This document shows positions 1-9,387 of a stretch of 37,797 bases of DNA, in pieces. Source of the stretch: Candidatus Poribacteria bacterium (GTDB lineage Bacteria; Poribacteria; WGA-4E; WGA-3G). The DNA is taken from NCBI GenBank assembly GCA_012270875.1, contig JAAXHI010000367.1, positions 1-37,797 of the forward strand, in the 5' to 3' direction. The notes under the pieces were generated by a model, which did not search any database, had not been told where the DNA came from, and saw only the letters and a list, made by a program, of their open reading frames with translations. A program made the position numbers and the translations under genes. The first letter of the stretch is position 1, and every line of letters begins with the position of its first letter.

Positions 1-932
1 CCCTCTCCTGGAACAGCGTCGTTGCGGAGAAACTGATCCCGCTCTCTCTCAAGTTCCTCCCACATCCGCTTAATCTGCTGGTAAGCGGCGGGTTCCGGGT
101 CCGCCCGCGGCGCAGTATCGACAGCGGTGAGAATCATATTTGGGTAGACAAGTACTAAGAATCCCCAGACGAACATCGAGAGGATGAGCGCAGTGCTGGT
201 TCGGCGTGTGATTGCAGAAATGAACATACCGATGAGGTAGAACAGCGACAGATAGATGAGCGACGTAAGCACAATCCCACCGATACGTAGAAAATCATCA
301 CTGCTCAAGGAAACCATAGCAGAAGTCGTCAGCAAAATGAGCATCAGGAGTAGACTCATCAACAACGGCACGAGCAAGCAGACCATCGCACCGATATATT
401 TGGCGATCAAGATATACCCGCGTCTCACGGGATGCGATAGCATCAAGCATAGCGTGCCGTGTTCATATTCTCCGGCGATGGCATCGTAGGCGAAAGTGAG
501 TGCGAGCAGGCTGAGGATTCCTTGAAAAATGAGCACAATGTCAATTGAAGTGAGGATATTGAAATACGGATTATCCGCCTCGTGCTTGTTGGCATCCCAA
601 ATTGTCGGCGTAAAAATATAAGAAACTCTAATTTCGTTCCCCAATCGCTTATCTAAACCGGTGTTGAAAATGCTCAACGGATTTGGTGGTCGATCAACGA
701 TAATCGTTCCCCAGTGACTAAGCATTCCATCTGAATAGGTTTTGTTCTCCAGGCGGAGTTCCTGCCGATGGGTTTTGATAGCGGTGTTATAATCTGCCAA
801 CCGCAGTTCATAGTCCTTGATGAGCACAACCGTATTCGCAACGACAAGCAACAGCATAATCACAACAGCTGCCGCAAATCGGAACGTCATGAGATTGTCA
901 AGTATTTCTCGGCGAATGAGTGTTAGAAACAT
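1..932 (-). CDS. ABC-2-type transporter permease (partial, runs off left edge)
   Basis: Open minus frame from ATG at 932 to base 1, translating MFLTLIRREILDNLMTFRF...VVANTVVLIKDYELRL...DAIAGEYEHGTLCLMLSHPVRR; closely paralogous to the 2737-4239 CDS. Missing from the ORF track because it is truncated. Confidence 0.85.
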   Translation of the reverse strand, partial: MFLTLIRREILDNLMTFRFAAAVVIMLLLVVANTVVLIKDYELRLADYNTAIKTHRQELRLENKTYSDGMLSHWGTIIVDRPPNPLSIFNTGLDKRLGNEIRVSYIFTPTIWDANKHEADNPYFNILTSIDIVLIFQGILSLLALTFAYDAIAGEYEHGTLCLMLSHPVRRGYILIAKYIGAMVCLLVPLLMSLLLMLILLTTSAMVSLSSDDFLRIGGIVLTSLIYLSLFYLIGMFISAITRRTSTALILSMFVWGFLVLVYPNMILTAVDTAPRADPEPAAYQQIKRMWEELERERDQFLRNDAVPGE

Positions 933-942
933 CGTATTACCA

Positions 943-1065
943 CCTAATCTGATAGGAGGGCTTCAACCAGCCAAATTAAGGGCTGACGGCTTATGAGGTC
1001 CGAATCTATAAAACTGTATTACCAATTCGGGACTTATCAATCAAGGCAAAAATGGAGTTTCTTTT
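943..1065 (-). pseudogene. Fragment of the C-terminus of the ECF-TPR-redoxin gene (duplication scar)
   Basis: Aligns with ~4247-4370. Minus-strand translation contains LIDKSRIGNTVL and, in another frame, QPLIWLVEALLSD-stop, matching LIDKTGNWQYSLV and QPLIWLVEALLSDA-stop of the intact gene. Confidence 0.8.
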
Positions 1066-1198
1066 CGGTGTTCACAGAAAATTTGTTGAACACACGTTAA
1101 ATGTTGGTGAAATGCTAATATTTTAGCATTTTAGGAAATTATGTCAAGTGAAAATTCAAAAAAAAAATTTAACGTGAATTAACCTAATAGAGGCCTCT

Positions 1199-2635
1199 TT
1201 AGATGTCAACGCGGATGAAGAAAAGAAAAGCACCTGCGAATAACACTACAAAAAACAGCAATAATAACAGAATATCCGTAGCAGCAGTATTGTATGCTCC
1301 ACTGAAACTGATGCGGTCTTCAAATTTCGGAATTGATTCAAAACGCACGGGTTTTTGTGATGTCCCTTCTTTGGGACCGAGTGCGTGTGGACTCTCTGGA
1401 TCGGCACGATCGGTTTCAATGAGAAACGTTCTGAATTCACCGGCGTATCGGCGCACCTGCTTTAAAAATTGGACGTGCCGTGTAAAACCGGTGCCAGCAA
1501 GGGATTCGATAGCATAACGGACGCTTGACGCAGGCGATATGCGGGTTATGGATCTCGCCAGTTGAATCTGGGCAATCTGGGCATCTAAGTACTCTTCATT
1601 CAAACTTTCATTGCGTTTGGCATCTTCCACGATGTATTTCGTCCAGAACAACGTCCCTTCTGTTGCCGGAATCTCCCGTGAAGGGGTTTTGTCGTCATGC
1701 CGACGGCGGATATATTGTGCGTCAAGATTCTGGTACAGACTTTGCCAGCGGGCATTGAATTCGGCACTGGTCATCGTCGGCTGTAAACCACTGGTCATTG
1801 TGCCAAGCGTAGAGGGCAGCAAGACTACCCAAAAGGTCCAAATCAGTAAGAGAATTGTGAGACTCGTTGATGAGTTACTCACACAAGAAGATATGAGCAG
1901 CCCCAGTCCGAGAAAAATTGACACATAAACAAAAGCGATAAGAACGATAACTCCCAGTCGTCCGCACTCACTTGGTCCGAATGAAATACTTCCTGAAGTG
2001 TAAAGGAGAAAGAGGTTAATTAATGCGGTCATCAAAAAAGGGATACTGATAGTTATCAATGCTGTGAGAAACTTGCTTAGCAATACGGTGCCGCGTGAAA
2101 CGCTGTTCGACAGTATCAGTCGCAGTGTGCCGTGTCCTTGCTCCGAGGAGATTGCATCGAAAGTGAATAGGATAGCAATCAAACTTAGAACGACAGAGAT
2201 GATATTACTCCAATCAACGTTTGTGTAATCCGGCATGATATTCCACAGGTTTGGGTTGGACTGTGGATATTCCATTCGCCATATCGCTTTGAATGAAAAA
2301 CGGGTCGGTAACATAACCGAACGATCACTAACGCCGTCAGCGGATTCAGGTATAAATGTCTCACTGCTGCTGGTGCAAAAAGAGAGTGCAGAGGGCTTTT
2401 TGTAGAGTGTGCCTGGTCCTGCTATCAGCAGATTATACAGCGTATCAGCGTTTGATCTCATTTTATTTAAGGACATTGAGACCTTTTTTTGATATGCTGC
2501 GGATTGTGCTTTGTATTTGCCAAGATACCCGATTGCGTTGACGATCATCAGAACGAGCAGCAGTATCATTGTAAAGGCGAATCGCAGACTGTTCAGGTGG
2601 TCATAGAGTTCGCGTTTTGTAATGTGCCAAATCAT
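1199..2635 (-). CDS. ABC-2-type transporter permease
   Basis: MIWHITKRELYDHLNSLRFAFTMILLLVLMIVNAIGYL...DAISSEQGHGTLRLILSNSVSRGTVLLSKFL; multiple TM segments. ATG at 2635 preferred over the 2884 ORF start because that extension overlaps the next gene and runs through a leader element. Confidence 0.85.
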   Translation of the reverse strand: MIWHITKRELYDHLNSLRFAFTMILLLVLMIVNAIGYLGKYKAQSAAYQKKVSMSLNKMRSNADTLYNLLIAGPGTLYKKPSALSFCTSSSETFIPESADGVSDRSVMLPTRFSFKAIWRMEYPQSNPNLWNIMPDYTNVDWSNIISVVLSLIAILFTFDAISSEQGHGTLRLILSNSVSRGTVLLSKFLTALITISIPFLMTALINLFLLYTSGSISFGPSECGRLGVIVLIAFVYVSIFLGLGLLISSCVSNSSTSLTILLLIWTFWVVLLPSTLGTMTSGLQPTMTSAEFNARWQSLYQNLDAQYIRRRHDDKTPSREIPATEGTLFWTKYIVEDAKRNESLNEEYLDAQIAQIQLARSITRISPASSVRYAIESLAGTGFTRHVQFLKQVRRYAGEFRTFLIETDRADPESPHALGPKEGTSQKPVRFESIPKFEDRISFSGAYNTAATDILLLLLFFVVLFAGAFLFFIRVDI

Positions 2636-2735
2636 TTTTTTAATTTTCCTTGCGGTACGGTCAGGTGAAACTTGGCAAGGTAGGTTCGTTACTGGGTTTT
2701 CCCAAAACCCTCTTAACCGACTACCAACTACCATT
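2636..2735 (-). promoter_or_regulatory. Leader element variant (copy 4)
   Basis: Minus strand: GGGTTTTGGGAAAACCCAGTAACGAACCTACC...CTGACCGTACCGCAAGGAAAATTAAAAAA|ATG; shares only the terminal block with the others; perfect GGGTTTT/AAAACCC hairpin. Confidence 0.5.
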
Positions 2736-2736
2736 T

Positions 2737-4239
2737 CTATACTTCCTGCCGCACGAAGATTAAAAACGTTATCATGAACAGTACAATGTTGATAAGCAGT
2801 AGGCAGGCAATATCGCCGCTGGCGCGTTTTGCCCCGATTAATACGTCTGCTCGGTGGTAAGAGAACTGAGGCAAATCGCTCCAATCGACTTTTCCTTGGT
2901 CTTTAGCGAACCATTGCCGCGAGGAAAAAGCCGCCTTATCAAAGAAATAATCAATAATCGTTTGCCGATACTGTTGGACTGTTGTGATGAAATCCTCAAT
3001 GCCATGAAAGTCTGTTCCTGCCCACGCTTCAGTTGCGAAATCATACATTGCCGCTGGTGAGAAACGCATCAGGTTTTTAGCAAAATCTGCTTTGCGAACG
3101 TGGACCTGATTCAGAGTTTTCTGACGAATTTGCCACGTTCGCTCTGCTGCGCGGATCCGTCGGGGTTCTGTGAACTGAAAATAAGCCTTGACATGAGGCA
3201 TCAGGGGTTCTGCCTCGGGCTTGATACCGATACTGCGAGTTTCTGCCTTAGAATACATGAGTGTTGTCGGATTGGAAGTATGAAACGTACCCACAGTTCC
3301 GCCATAGCGTATATTAGCGTTCAGGTCTTCGCCCTCAATTTCATCGTTCCTTAAAAAATCTATCCGATCTCTTTCAAACGCTTCCCAAATCTGTTCAATT
3401 TCACGATAAGCGGATGCCAACTGAGAAGACGTATCCCAAAGCCGATTGACGGCGAATACGCTGAGGCTTGGATAGATGAGAACCAGGGTACTCCATATCA
3501 CCATTGCCAACATCAAGGCAGTCGCAGCACGGCGAGTGATCACGGAGATTAACAAACCTATTAGATAGAAAGCAGAGAGATAGATAATTGAGATTAGCAA
3601 AATGCCACCAATTCGGAGCCAATCGTCACCACTCAGCAAAATTGACCCAGATAGAGAAAATAGAATCAGCACGAGTAGCAGACTCATGAGTATCGGAAGA
3701 ATCAGGCACGCCATCGCGCTGATGTATTTTGCCAACAGAATAATGGGACGACTGACGGGGTTTGCCATCGTTAACCGGAGCGTACCTGCTTCTCGTTCTC
3801 CAGCGATGGCATCGTGGGCAAAAAGCAGTGCCAGTAGACTGAGAATTACCTGAAAGATTAAGATCAAATCAACACTGGTAAACAGGTTGAGGAAAGGGTT
3901 ATCGGCGCTGTGTGATTTAGTATCCCAAAGCGTTGGGACAAGGGTATGCCTGAAATTGATAGAGTTGCCAAGTCGGCGGTCCAAACCGGCATTGAAAATG
4001 CTCAACGGGTTCGGTGGTCGGTCCAAAAAGATTTTCAGACTCGAATAGGTTCTCGCGCTCGAAACTTCCTGAGAGTGTTGTTGTACAGCAGTATTATAGC
4101 TTGTCAGGCGACGTTCATAATCGTCAATCAGTACAACAGTATTCGCAACAACGAGCAGCAGTGTGACAACTATTGCAACGAGAAACCGAAAGGTCATTAT
4201 ATTGGCGAGTAATTCTCGCCGAATGAGTGTCAGAAACAT
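2737..4239 (-). CDS. ABC-2-type transporter permease
   Basis: MFLTLIRRELLANIMTFRFLVAIVVTLLLVVANTVVL...DAIAGEREAGTLRLTMANPVSRPIILLAKYISA; ATG at 4239 is 8 bp past the upstream stop. Confidence 0.85.
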   Translation of the reverse strand: MFLTLIRRELLANIMTFRFLVAIVVTLLLVVANTVVLIDDYERRLTSYNTAVQQHSQEVSSARTYSSLKIFLDRPPNPLSIFNAGLDRRLGNSINFRHTLVPTLWDTKSHSADNPFLNLFTSVDLILIFQVILSLLALLFAHDAIAGEREAGTLRLTMANPVSRPIILLAKYISAMACLILPILMSLLLVLILFSLSGSILLSGDDWLRIGGILLISIIYLSAFYLIGLLISVITRRAATALMLAMVIWSTLVLIYPSLSVFAVNRLWDTSSQLASAYREIEQIWEAFERDRIDFLRNDEIEGEDLNANIRYGGTVGTFHTSNPTTLMYSKAETRSIGIKPEAEPLMPHVKAYFQFTEPRRIRAAERTWQIRQKTLNQVHVRKADFAKNLMRFSPAAMYDFATEAWAGTDFHGIEDFITTVQQYRQTIIDYFFDKAAFSSRQWFAKDQGKVDWSDLPQFSYHRADVLIGAKRASGDIACLLLINIVLFMITFLIFVRQEV

Positions 4240-4246
4240 CGCATTA

Positions 4247-6427
4247 TCACGCATCTGAGAGGAGTGCTTCAACCAGCCAAATTAAAGGCTGACCCTTCAT
4301 CAGATACGGACTTACCAAACTGTATTGCCAATTTCCAGTTTTATCAATCAAGAGAAAAAATGATGATGTTGTTTCAATCTGATAAGCCTTCCTCACCTCT
4401 TGGCGTGGGTCAAACAGAACGGGCCAAGGGGGTGCATGTTCAGCCAGAAACTCCTGTGCTTGGTGAGGCGTGCCACCATCACTGATGCCCCAGACAACGA
4501 CATCATCGTTTTTGCTGAATTTCTCGTAGACAGTTTTGACCTCCGGAATTTTATCGCTGTATACCCCAAATCGCGAAGTCTCAACACTCAGCAAAACAAC
4601 CTTCCCAATCATCGCTGATAGCGAGTAGGTCTCGCCTTCCAGAGTTTCTAACCGGAAATCCGTTGCTTTCTTATTCAATCTATCCGTGATAAATTTCTGA
4701 CGAAATTTTTCGAGATCCGCCGCTTCTCGGCTCCGATATTCGGCTTCGGTAGCTTCAAGGAATGTCTCAAATGTATCAGTGGTTTTCCCTCGTGCCATTT
4801 GATGATAGACGCGCTTCAATCCTGCTTGCGCTTCAACGTGAGGCTTGGGAGCAAAGTGGGCATCGGCATAGTAACGCATTGCTGTTTCCCAATCTCCTAT
4901 GCCTTCTGCTGACCGCCCCAACATATAGAAGTAATTGATGGTACGCTCATTGAACCTTCCCCAGAAGGCTTCCAAAAAATCGGGGGCATTTTCGAGAAGT
5001 CCATCGTATGCTTCTCGCCACCGTTCTTGCTGGAGGTAGACTTCAGCGTGTAAGCGAGAGAAGTCCTTGTTGGCTTCTTCTACAGTTCCGTTGTTGTTTT
5101 CAATGAGCCATATCTGTTCCTCTTTTTCCGATAATCTGATTGCAGCACACGCTAAAATCTCCAAGGCTTTATCTAACCGATTGTTAAACTTTAATCGCCA
5201 TTTAACCGCTTCCTTATAAGCCCAACCGAACCACTGCTGTGTCTCCTTGCACATAGCAAGATGTGCCTTTAAGAGTCCGTCAATAAGTCCATCAAGGTAA
5301 TCATCGCTTGCGAGAGAACGATCTTGCTCGACTAACCTCAGCATTTGTTCGTATGCTAATAGATACCAAGATAATATTGGGGCATCCGAGGCGGTAAACT
5401 CATCAATGACGCGTTGGTAATAGTGCCACTGATGAGATGCATCTTCACTCCGTTCAGCTAATCCTAACAATGCTGTTAGATAAGCTTCAGTTTTGGGGTA
5501 TTGCAACATCTTATCAAACAAACTGTTTGGGACATTCTTGGTGCGGTTAGGAAGGCTCATATATCCCCAATAGGCAGTGTCTAAGACTTCTGAGGTTTCG
5601 GGTTGTGTCCGCAGCGTATATTCGATTTCCGAGCAAATCTTTTTTTTCGCCTCTTCTTCTGGAAACATTTCGCCTATAAGCCTCCATCGAGAACCATAAG
5701 CCTCTAAGTTCGCCGGATTGGATTCCAGTGCCTGTGCGCTAATCTCTAAAGCCTTATCAAATTCGCCGGACCTATGATGGTTTGTAATCTGTATTGCCAG
5801 ATTCTGTTGTTGATTATTACTTGGCATTTGAAAAAATTCTCCTGTCTCTTGTAAACGCTTTCGTGCCCGGTGGAGTCGACTCACAATCGTATTCACCGAT
5901 ACACTTAAACAATCGCCGATCTCCTTTGTTGTCATTTCACCGAGATAGTAGAGGGTCATTACCGTCCGTTCACTCTCCGGTAGTTTTGTCAGAAGTTCTT
6001 CAACGATTTCACAACGACGCTCAATTGCTTCTGATTCACGCTGCTCCAATATATAACGCTCGTAAGTTAAGTTATCTATTGCTTTTACAGACGTGTCATC
6101 CAGCGGTTGCATCACAGGCCTTTGCCTTCGTATCCAAGTGATGCAAAGCCGATTCGCAATCACGTAGAGCCACCCCGCAAATTGGCAGGGGTCCTTAAGC
6201 GTCGCAAGTTTTTCGTATGCTTGGAGAAAAGCGTCTTGCGTAATCTCTTCGGCATAGTGGAAATCGCCTATCTTTCGCCACACAAGGGTATGAACACTTT
6301 GTTGATACTTTTGGACTAAAGTGTTAAACGCCTCATCGTCGCCTGACAAAATTCCGCGGATTAACTGAGCATCGTCTTCTCTTTTCACGAGGTTTTCTCC
6401 TAACAAGCGGGTTCGGTATGTTCGCAT
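4247..6427 (-). CDS. ECF-type sigma-70 factor fused to TPR-like region and C-terminal thioredoxin-fold domain lacking CXXC
   Basis: N-terminal sigma r2 (DEAFNTLVQKYQQSVHTLVWRKIGDFHYAEEITQDAFLQAYEKL) and r4 (LPESERTVMTLYYLGEMTTKEIGDCLSVSVNTIVSRLHRARKRL); helical repeats; C-term DFRLETLEGETYSLSAMIGKVVLLSVETSRFGVYSDKIPEV...VLFDPRQEVRKAYQIETTSSFFLLIDKTG. Confidence 0.88.
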   Translation of the reverse strand: MRTYRTRLLGENLVKREDDAQLIRGILSGDDEAFNTLVQKYQQSVHTLVWRKIGDFHYAEEITQDAFLQAYEKLATLKDPCQFAGWLYVIANRLCITWIRRQRPVMQPLDDTSVKAIDNLTYERYILEQRESEAIERRCEIVEELLTKLPESERTVMTLYYLGEMTTKEIGDCLSVSVNTIVSRLHRARKRLQETGEFFQMPSNNQQQNLAIQITNHHRSGEFDKALEISAQALESNPANLEAYGSRWRLIGEMFPEEEAKKKICSEIEYTLRTQPETSEVLDTAYWGYMSLPNRTKNVPNSLFDKMLQYPKTEAYLTALLGLAERSEDASHQWHYYQRVIDEFTASDAPILSWYLLAYEQMLRLVEQDRSLASDDYLDGLIDGLLKAHLAMCKETQQWFGWAYKEAVKWRLKFNNRLDKALEILACAAIRLSEKEEQIWLIENNNGTVEEANKDFSRLHAEVYLQQERWREAYDGLLENAPDFLEAFWGRFNERTINYFYMLGRSAEGIGDWETAMRYYADAHFAPKPHVEAQAGLKRVYHQMARGKTTDTFETFLEATEAEYRSREAADLEKFRQKFITDRLNKKATDFRLETLEGETYSLSAMIGKVVLLSVETSRFGVYSDKIPEVKTVYEKFSKNDDVVVWGISDGGTPHQAQEFLAEHAPPWPVLFDPRQEVRKAYQIETTSSFFLLIDKTGNWQYSLVSPYLMKGQPLIWLVEALLSDA

Positions 6428-6721
6428 TCGCCAAAAGGCTTAATTGAATTGAATGTTGAGGTTGGTAAAATTATTAAACCGTGTGGCACGAGATTTATGC
6501 CTGCTGTTATTAAAGACGCGATTTTAGGGGGTAAAAATTGCATAATCTGAAAAAATCGGAACAGGACCTATTTTCAGATATTTTATCCCGTTCATTCGTA
6601 GGTTACAAAGCCGGAGATTTTGAAAAAAGGTTGAAAAAAACTTTGCTGAGAAAAGAGTGTTAGGGAAGAATTGCGCGTTGTGTTCAGATTGCTTGAAAGC
6701 GGGGTGAGTTGATTTAAAATA

Positions 6722-6766
6722 CTAAGGCTGCTTAGTTGTCCGAGGTGGATAACTAAACAGCCTTAG
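6722..6766 (-). terminator. Hairpin downstream of the DUF4159 gene, possible intrinsic terminator
   Basis: CTAAGGCTGCTTAGTT (6722-6737) / AACTAAACAGCCTTAG (6751-6766), 15/16 match; minus strand continues TATTTT. Confidence 0.6.
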
Positions 6767-6808
6767 ATAAGATGCGCGGTTAAAAAACCGTGCTAAGAGA
6801 CAAATGCT

Positions 6809-8287
6809 CTATTCAAAACTGCCGACTTTCGCGGCTTCAGGTGCGCGTGTCGGGAGTTCTTTCTTGGCTAACGTGTCTTCTGGCACATAACCGGAATAGT
6901 CAGAAATCTGACCGTGCGTCAACGCATACACCACGACGTTTGTCATGAAACGATACACACCGGGTGAATAGTGGACACTACGTGTCGGGAGACTGACAGA
7001 TTCCATTGCGCACATGTAGTCACGACGGACAACGATAACGGACAACTTTTCACCGACGGAGATACCTTCGAGGTAGTTCCGTTTCGGTGGACGTGTGCCC
7101 CACCAGAAGATGTCGAATCCGACTGGGGGTCCGCCCATCTCATAGAAGTTATCGTAGACTTCGTGATCGTTAGCAATCCGTTCGATCTGATACTCAGGCA
7201 TGACGTAACGCATCTGTGCGAGGAAGAGACGAATCATCGCCTGCGCAGGAGCGTTCACACCGCAGTCGTCAAAGACGAGGAATCCACCTTTTTCGACGAG
7301 GTAGCGGCGCATACCGGCAGCTTCAGTCTCGGTGAGACGGCTGTCCATTTTACCACCACCATACTGCCGTCCGAGCAAGTTACGTGAACGGACGAGAGAC
7401 GGATCGTGTCCTGTCATAAAGACGAACGGTGTTTTGAAGAGGTTAGCATCGGTAAGTTTCAATGCGCCGCCTTCAACGTTCATGTCGGTTTTGATTTTCG
7501 TACGTTCGTTGAGCCACTTCGTCAATGCGTTCAAGGAAGAGGCATCTGCCCACCAGTCAGAGAGACTGTGTCGGATCCGTGTGAAACGGAATACGCCGCG
7601 GATGTCTTTACCTTTACCGATAACGCGACCACCGGGTTCGCCTCTCGGCAGGGGTGGCACTTCAACGTTACCGAGGGTGATGTTTTCAACGACATCGCCG
7701 AGGGCATCGCGTGCTGCACCGACGTTTTCGACCATTGCGAGGCCGGGTGGACGTTCAAAAGCGACTTTCACCTGTACTGCAGTCCCTGCAACACCACGAC
7801 CGATGTTAGCCGGTCCGGCGGAAGGGGCACTTGCGACAGGCGCGGAGAACGCCAAGGCACCAGGAGCATCCGATACGGGTAAATCCGTATGTGTTACAAC
7901 CGTCGGCACCGGGGCGTTGGGTGTAACCACTTTCGGGACATTCGGGTTGATTGGCGCGTCAACTTTGACGGTCTGGTTTGAGAATTCGAGTACCGTCTGC
8001 GGTTGGAAGCTGGACTTCGCGACAAACGCAGTCGTTACACGCGGTTGCACCTGAACCTGTTCGACAACGACCGTGTTTTGCGTCGGGACAGTCGGCTTAA
8101 TAACCGGCTTCACGACGGGTTTCCGTACCTTAGGCTTCGGCGGCTCCTTCGGTTGGAGCACTTCAGCTCCGACGAGGTCTTTAAATTGTTCCGTTTGCGT
8201 GACTAAGTAAATGCCAGCAACGAATATAATGACCGCGTGGAGTATCAATGAAGTCATAAAGGCACCAGAGGTTCTTTTTACACTCAT
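6809..8287 (-). CDS. TonB-like N-terminal anchor + proline-rich linker + DUF4159 domain protein
   Basis: MSVKRTSGAFMTSLILHAVIIFVAGIYL (SxxxH in TM), KEPPKPKVRKPVVKPVIKP linker, C-term FRFTRIRHSLSDWWADASSLNALTKWLNERTKI...LVEKGGFLVFDDCG...YEMGGPPVGFDIFWWGTRPP. Confidence 0.85.
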   Translation of the reverse strand: MSVKRTSGAFMTSLILHAVIIFVAGIYLVTQTEQFKDLVGAEVLQPKEPPKPKVRKPVVKPVIKPTVPTQNTVVVEQVQVQPRVTTAFVAKSSFQPQTVLEFSNQTVKVDAPINPNVPKVVTPNAPVPTVVTHTDLPVSDAPGALAFSAPVASAPSAGPANIGRGVAGTAVQVKVAFERPPGLAMVENVGAARDALGDVVENITLGNVEVPPLPRGEPGGRVIGKGKDIRGVFRFTRIRHSLSDWWADASSLNALTKWLNERTKIKTDMNVEGGALKLTDANLFKTPFVFMTGHDPSLVRSRNLLGRQYGGGKMDSRLTETEAAGMRRYLVEKGGFLVFDDCGVNAPAQAMIRLFLAQMRYVMPEYQIERIANDHEVYDNFYEMGGPPVGFDIFWWGTRPPKRNYLEGISVGEKLSVIVVRRDYMCAMESVSLPTRSVHYSPGVYRFMTNVVVYALTHGQISDYSGYVPEDTLAKKELPTRAPEAAKVGSFE

Positions 8288-8421
8288 TCGTTATTCCTCC
8301 AAGGGATGTTGGTTGCGTATCCTAAAAAAATAAAAGTTGTTGATGCAGAAGATGTATGCAATTTCTATGCCAATGTGAAAAAGACTGAATTTGTGGTAAT
8401 CTCCGCATCAAACAGGTGAAA

Positions 8422-8472
8422 CTGCACAAAAAGGGGCAGCCCACTTTTTTTAAGCTGCACAAAAAGGGGCAG
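8422..8472. repeat. Two direct copies of CTGCACAAAAAGGGGCAG, 33-bp period
   Basis: Identical 18-mers at 8422-8439 and 8455-8472. Confidence 0.85.
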
Positions 8473-8498
8473 TTTCTGGCAAAACGTACAGAATGTTA

Positions 8499-9164
8499 TT
8501 AGACTTTGTCCGCTGTTGTCGTAAAGAAATTACCTGCATCCTTAAGCCGCGGTTTGCCTTTGTGAAAGCCAAAGATACCGAGGTTGTTTTCGGTGATGCT
8601 ATCCAACTGATGAATTTTCCATCCATCCTTGGGATCTTTCATCAAATACAGGTGTGTTTCTCCAGGGAACGAGCCTTTGTAACAGTTATAGCCTATCGCA
8701 CTGGCTTCAATCTTACTCCCCTTATAGCGAATCCAGAAATCTGTCAATTTATCGTTCTGTCCCCACTTTGAACCCTTCGTTCCGATACCGATCCACAAAC
8801 CTTCAATCCCGATTTCAACATTTCTCCATCCTTTGGCTAAAGGCACGGGTTCGTTTCCAGCAAAGATTGTTCCGAAGATGATAGTGGTTGTTTCAACGGT
8901 TTCCTGAATGCCTCTGATATCTTCGTCGTTAAAGGCTGCATAGAATGCGCTGTAGACTTTCTGAATCGCCTGTTTTTCCGCCTCAAAGTCGATCGGTGGT
9001 TTTTCAGCAACAGCGGGTTCTTGAGCCGTAGCAGTGCTTGAGGTGCCCCCCGTTGTCTTATCGGGTGCTTCCTCTTCACTATCGCCACCACAACCCACGA
9101 TGCTGATGCTCATGATGCCGACTGCGAAAATGACAAGCACGAGCCACGTTAATCTCAATTGCAT
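8499..9164 (-). CDS. Lipoprotein with possible SnoaL/NTF2-like domain
   Basis: MQLRLTWLVLVIFAVGIMSISIVGCGGDSEEE signal with lipobox (SIVGC); AIQKVYSAFYAAFNDEDIRGIQETVE resembles NTF2/SnoaL folds. Start at 9164 preferred to 9221. Confidence 0.7.
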   Translation of the reverse strand: MQLRLTWLVLVIFAVGIMSISIVGCGGDSEEEAPDKTTGGTSSTATAQEPAVAEKPPIDFEAEKQAIQKVYSAFYAAFNDEDIRGIQETVETTTIIFGTIFAGNEPVPLAKGWRNVEIGIEGLWIGIGTKGSKWGQNDKLTDFWIRYKGSKIEASAIGYNCYKGSFPGETHLYLMKDPKDGWKIHQLDSITENNLGIFGFHKGKPRLKDAGNFFTTTADKV

Positions 9165-9387
9165 TTCTTTAAATTCCTCCTTTAGATTTGTCACACAACC
9201 TACAGCATTCAATAGCCACATTTATTTATCGTCAAACCTGATTGTGGCACTTTTGATGCGCAGACAAAAACCAATTGCTGAGTGACTAATGCATATTTTC
9301 TATAGACGCTACTTTCATAGACATTATAACTTGTTTTAAAAAATGTGTCAAATTAATTTGTCTTTGCGGTCAAATCTTGCTATTTTC

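Noticed and set aside
2636-2884. N-terminal extension of the middle permease up to 2884
   Set aside because: It overlaps the end of the next CDS and passes through a leader element; ATG at 2635 aligns with paralogs.
7332-8054. 240-aa plus-strand ORF over the DUF4159 gene
   Set aside because: Antisense to a well-supported CDS; Pro/Thr/Ser-rich composition is typical of shadow ORFs.
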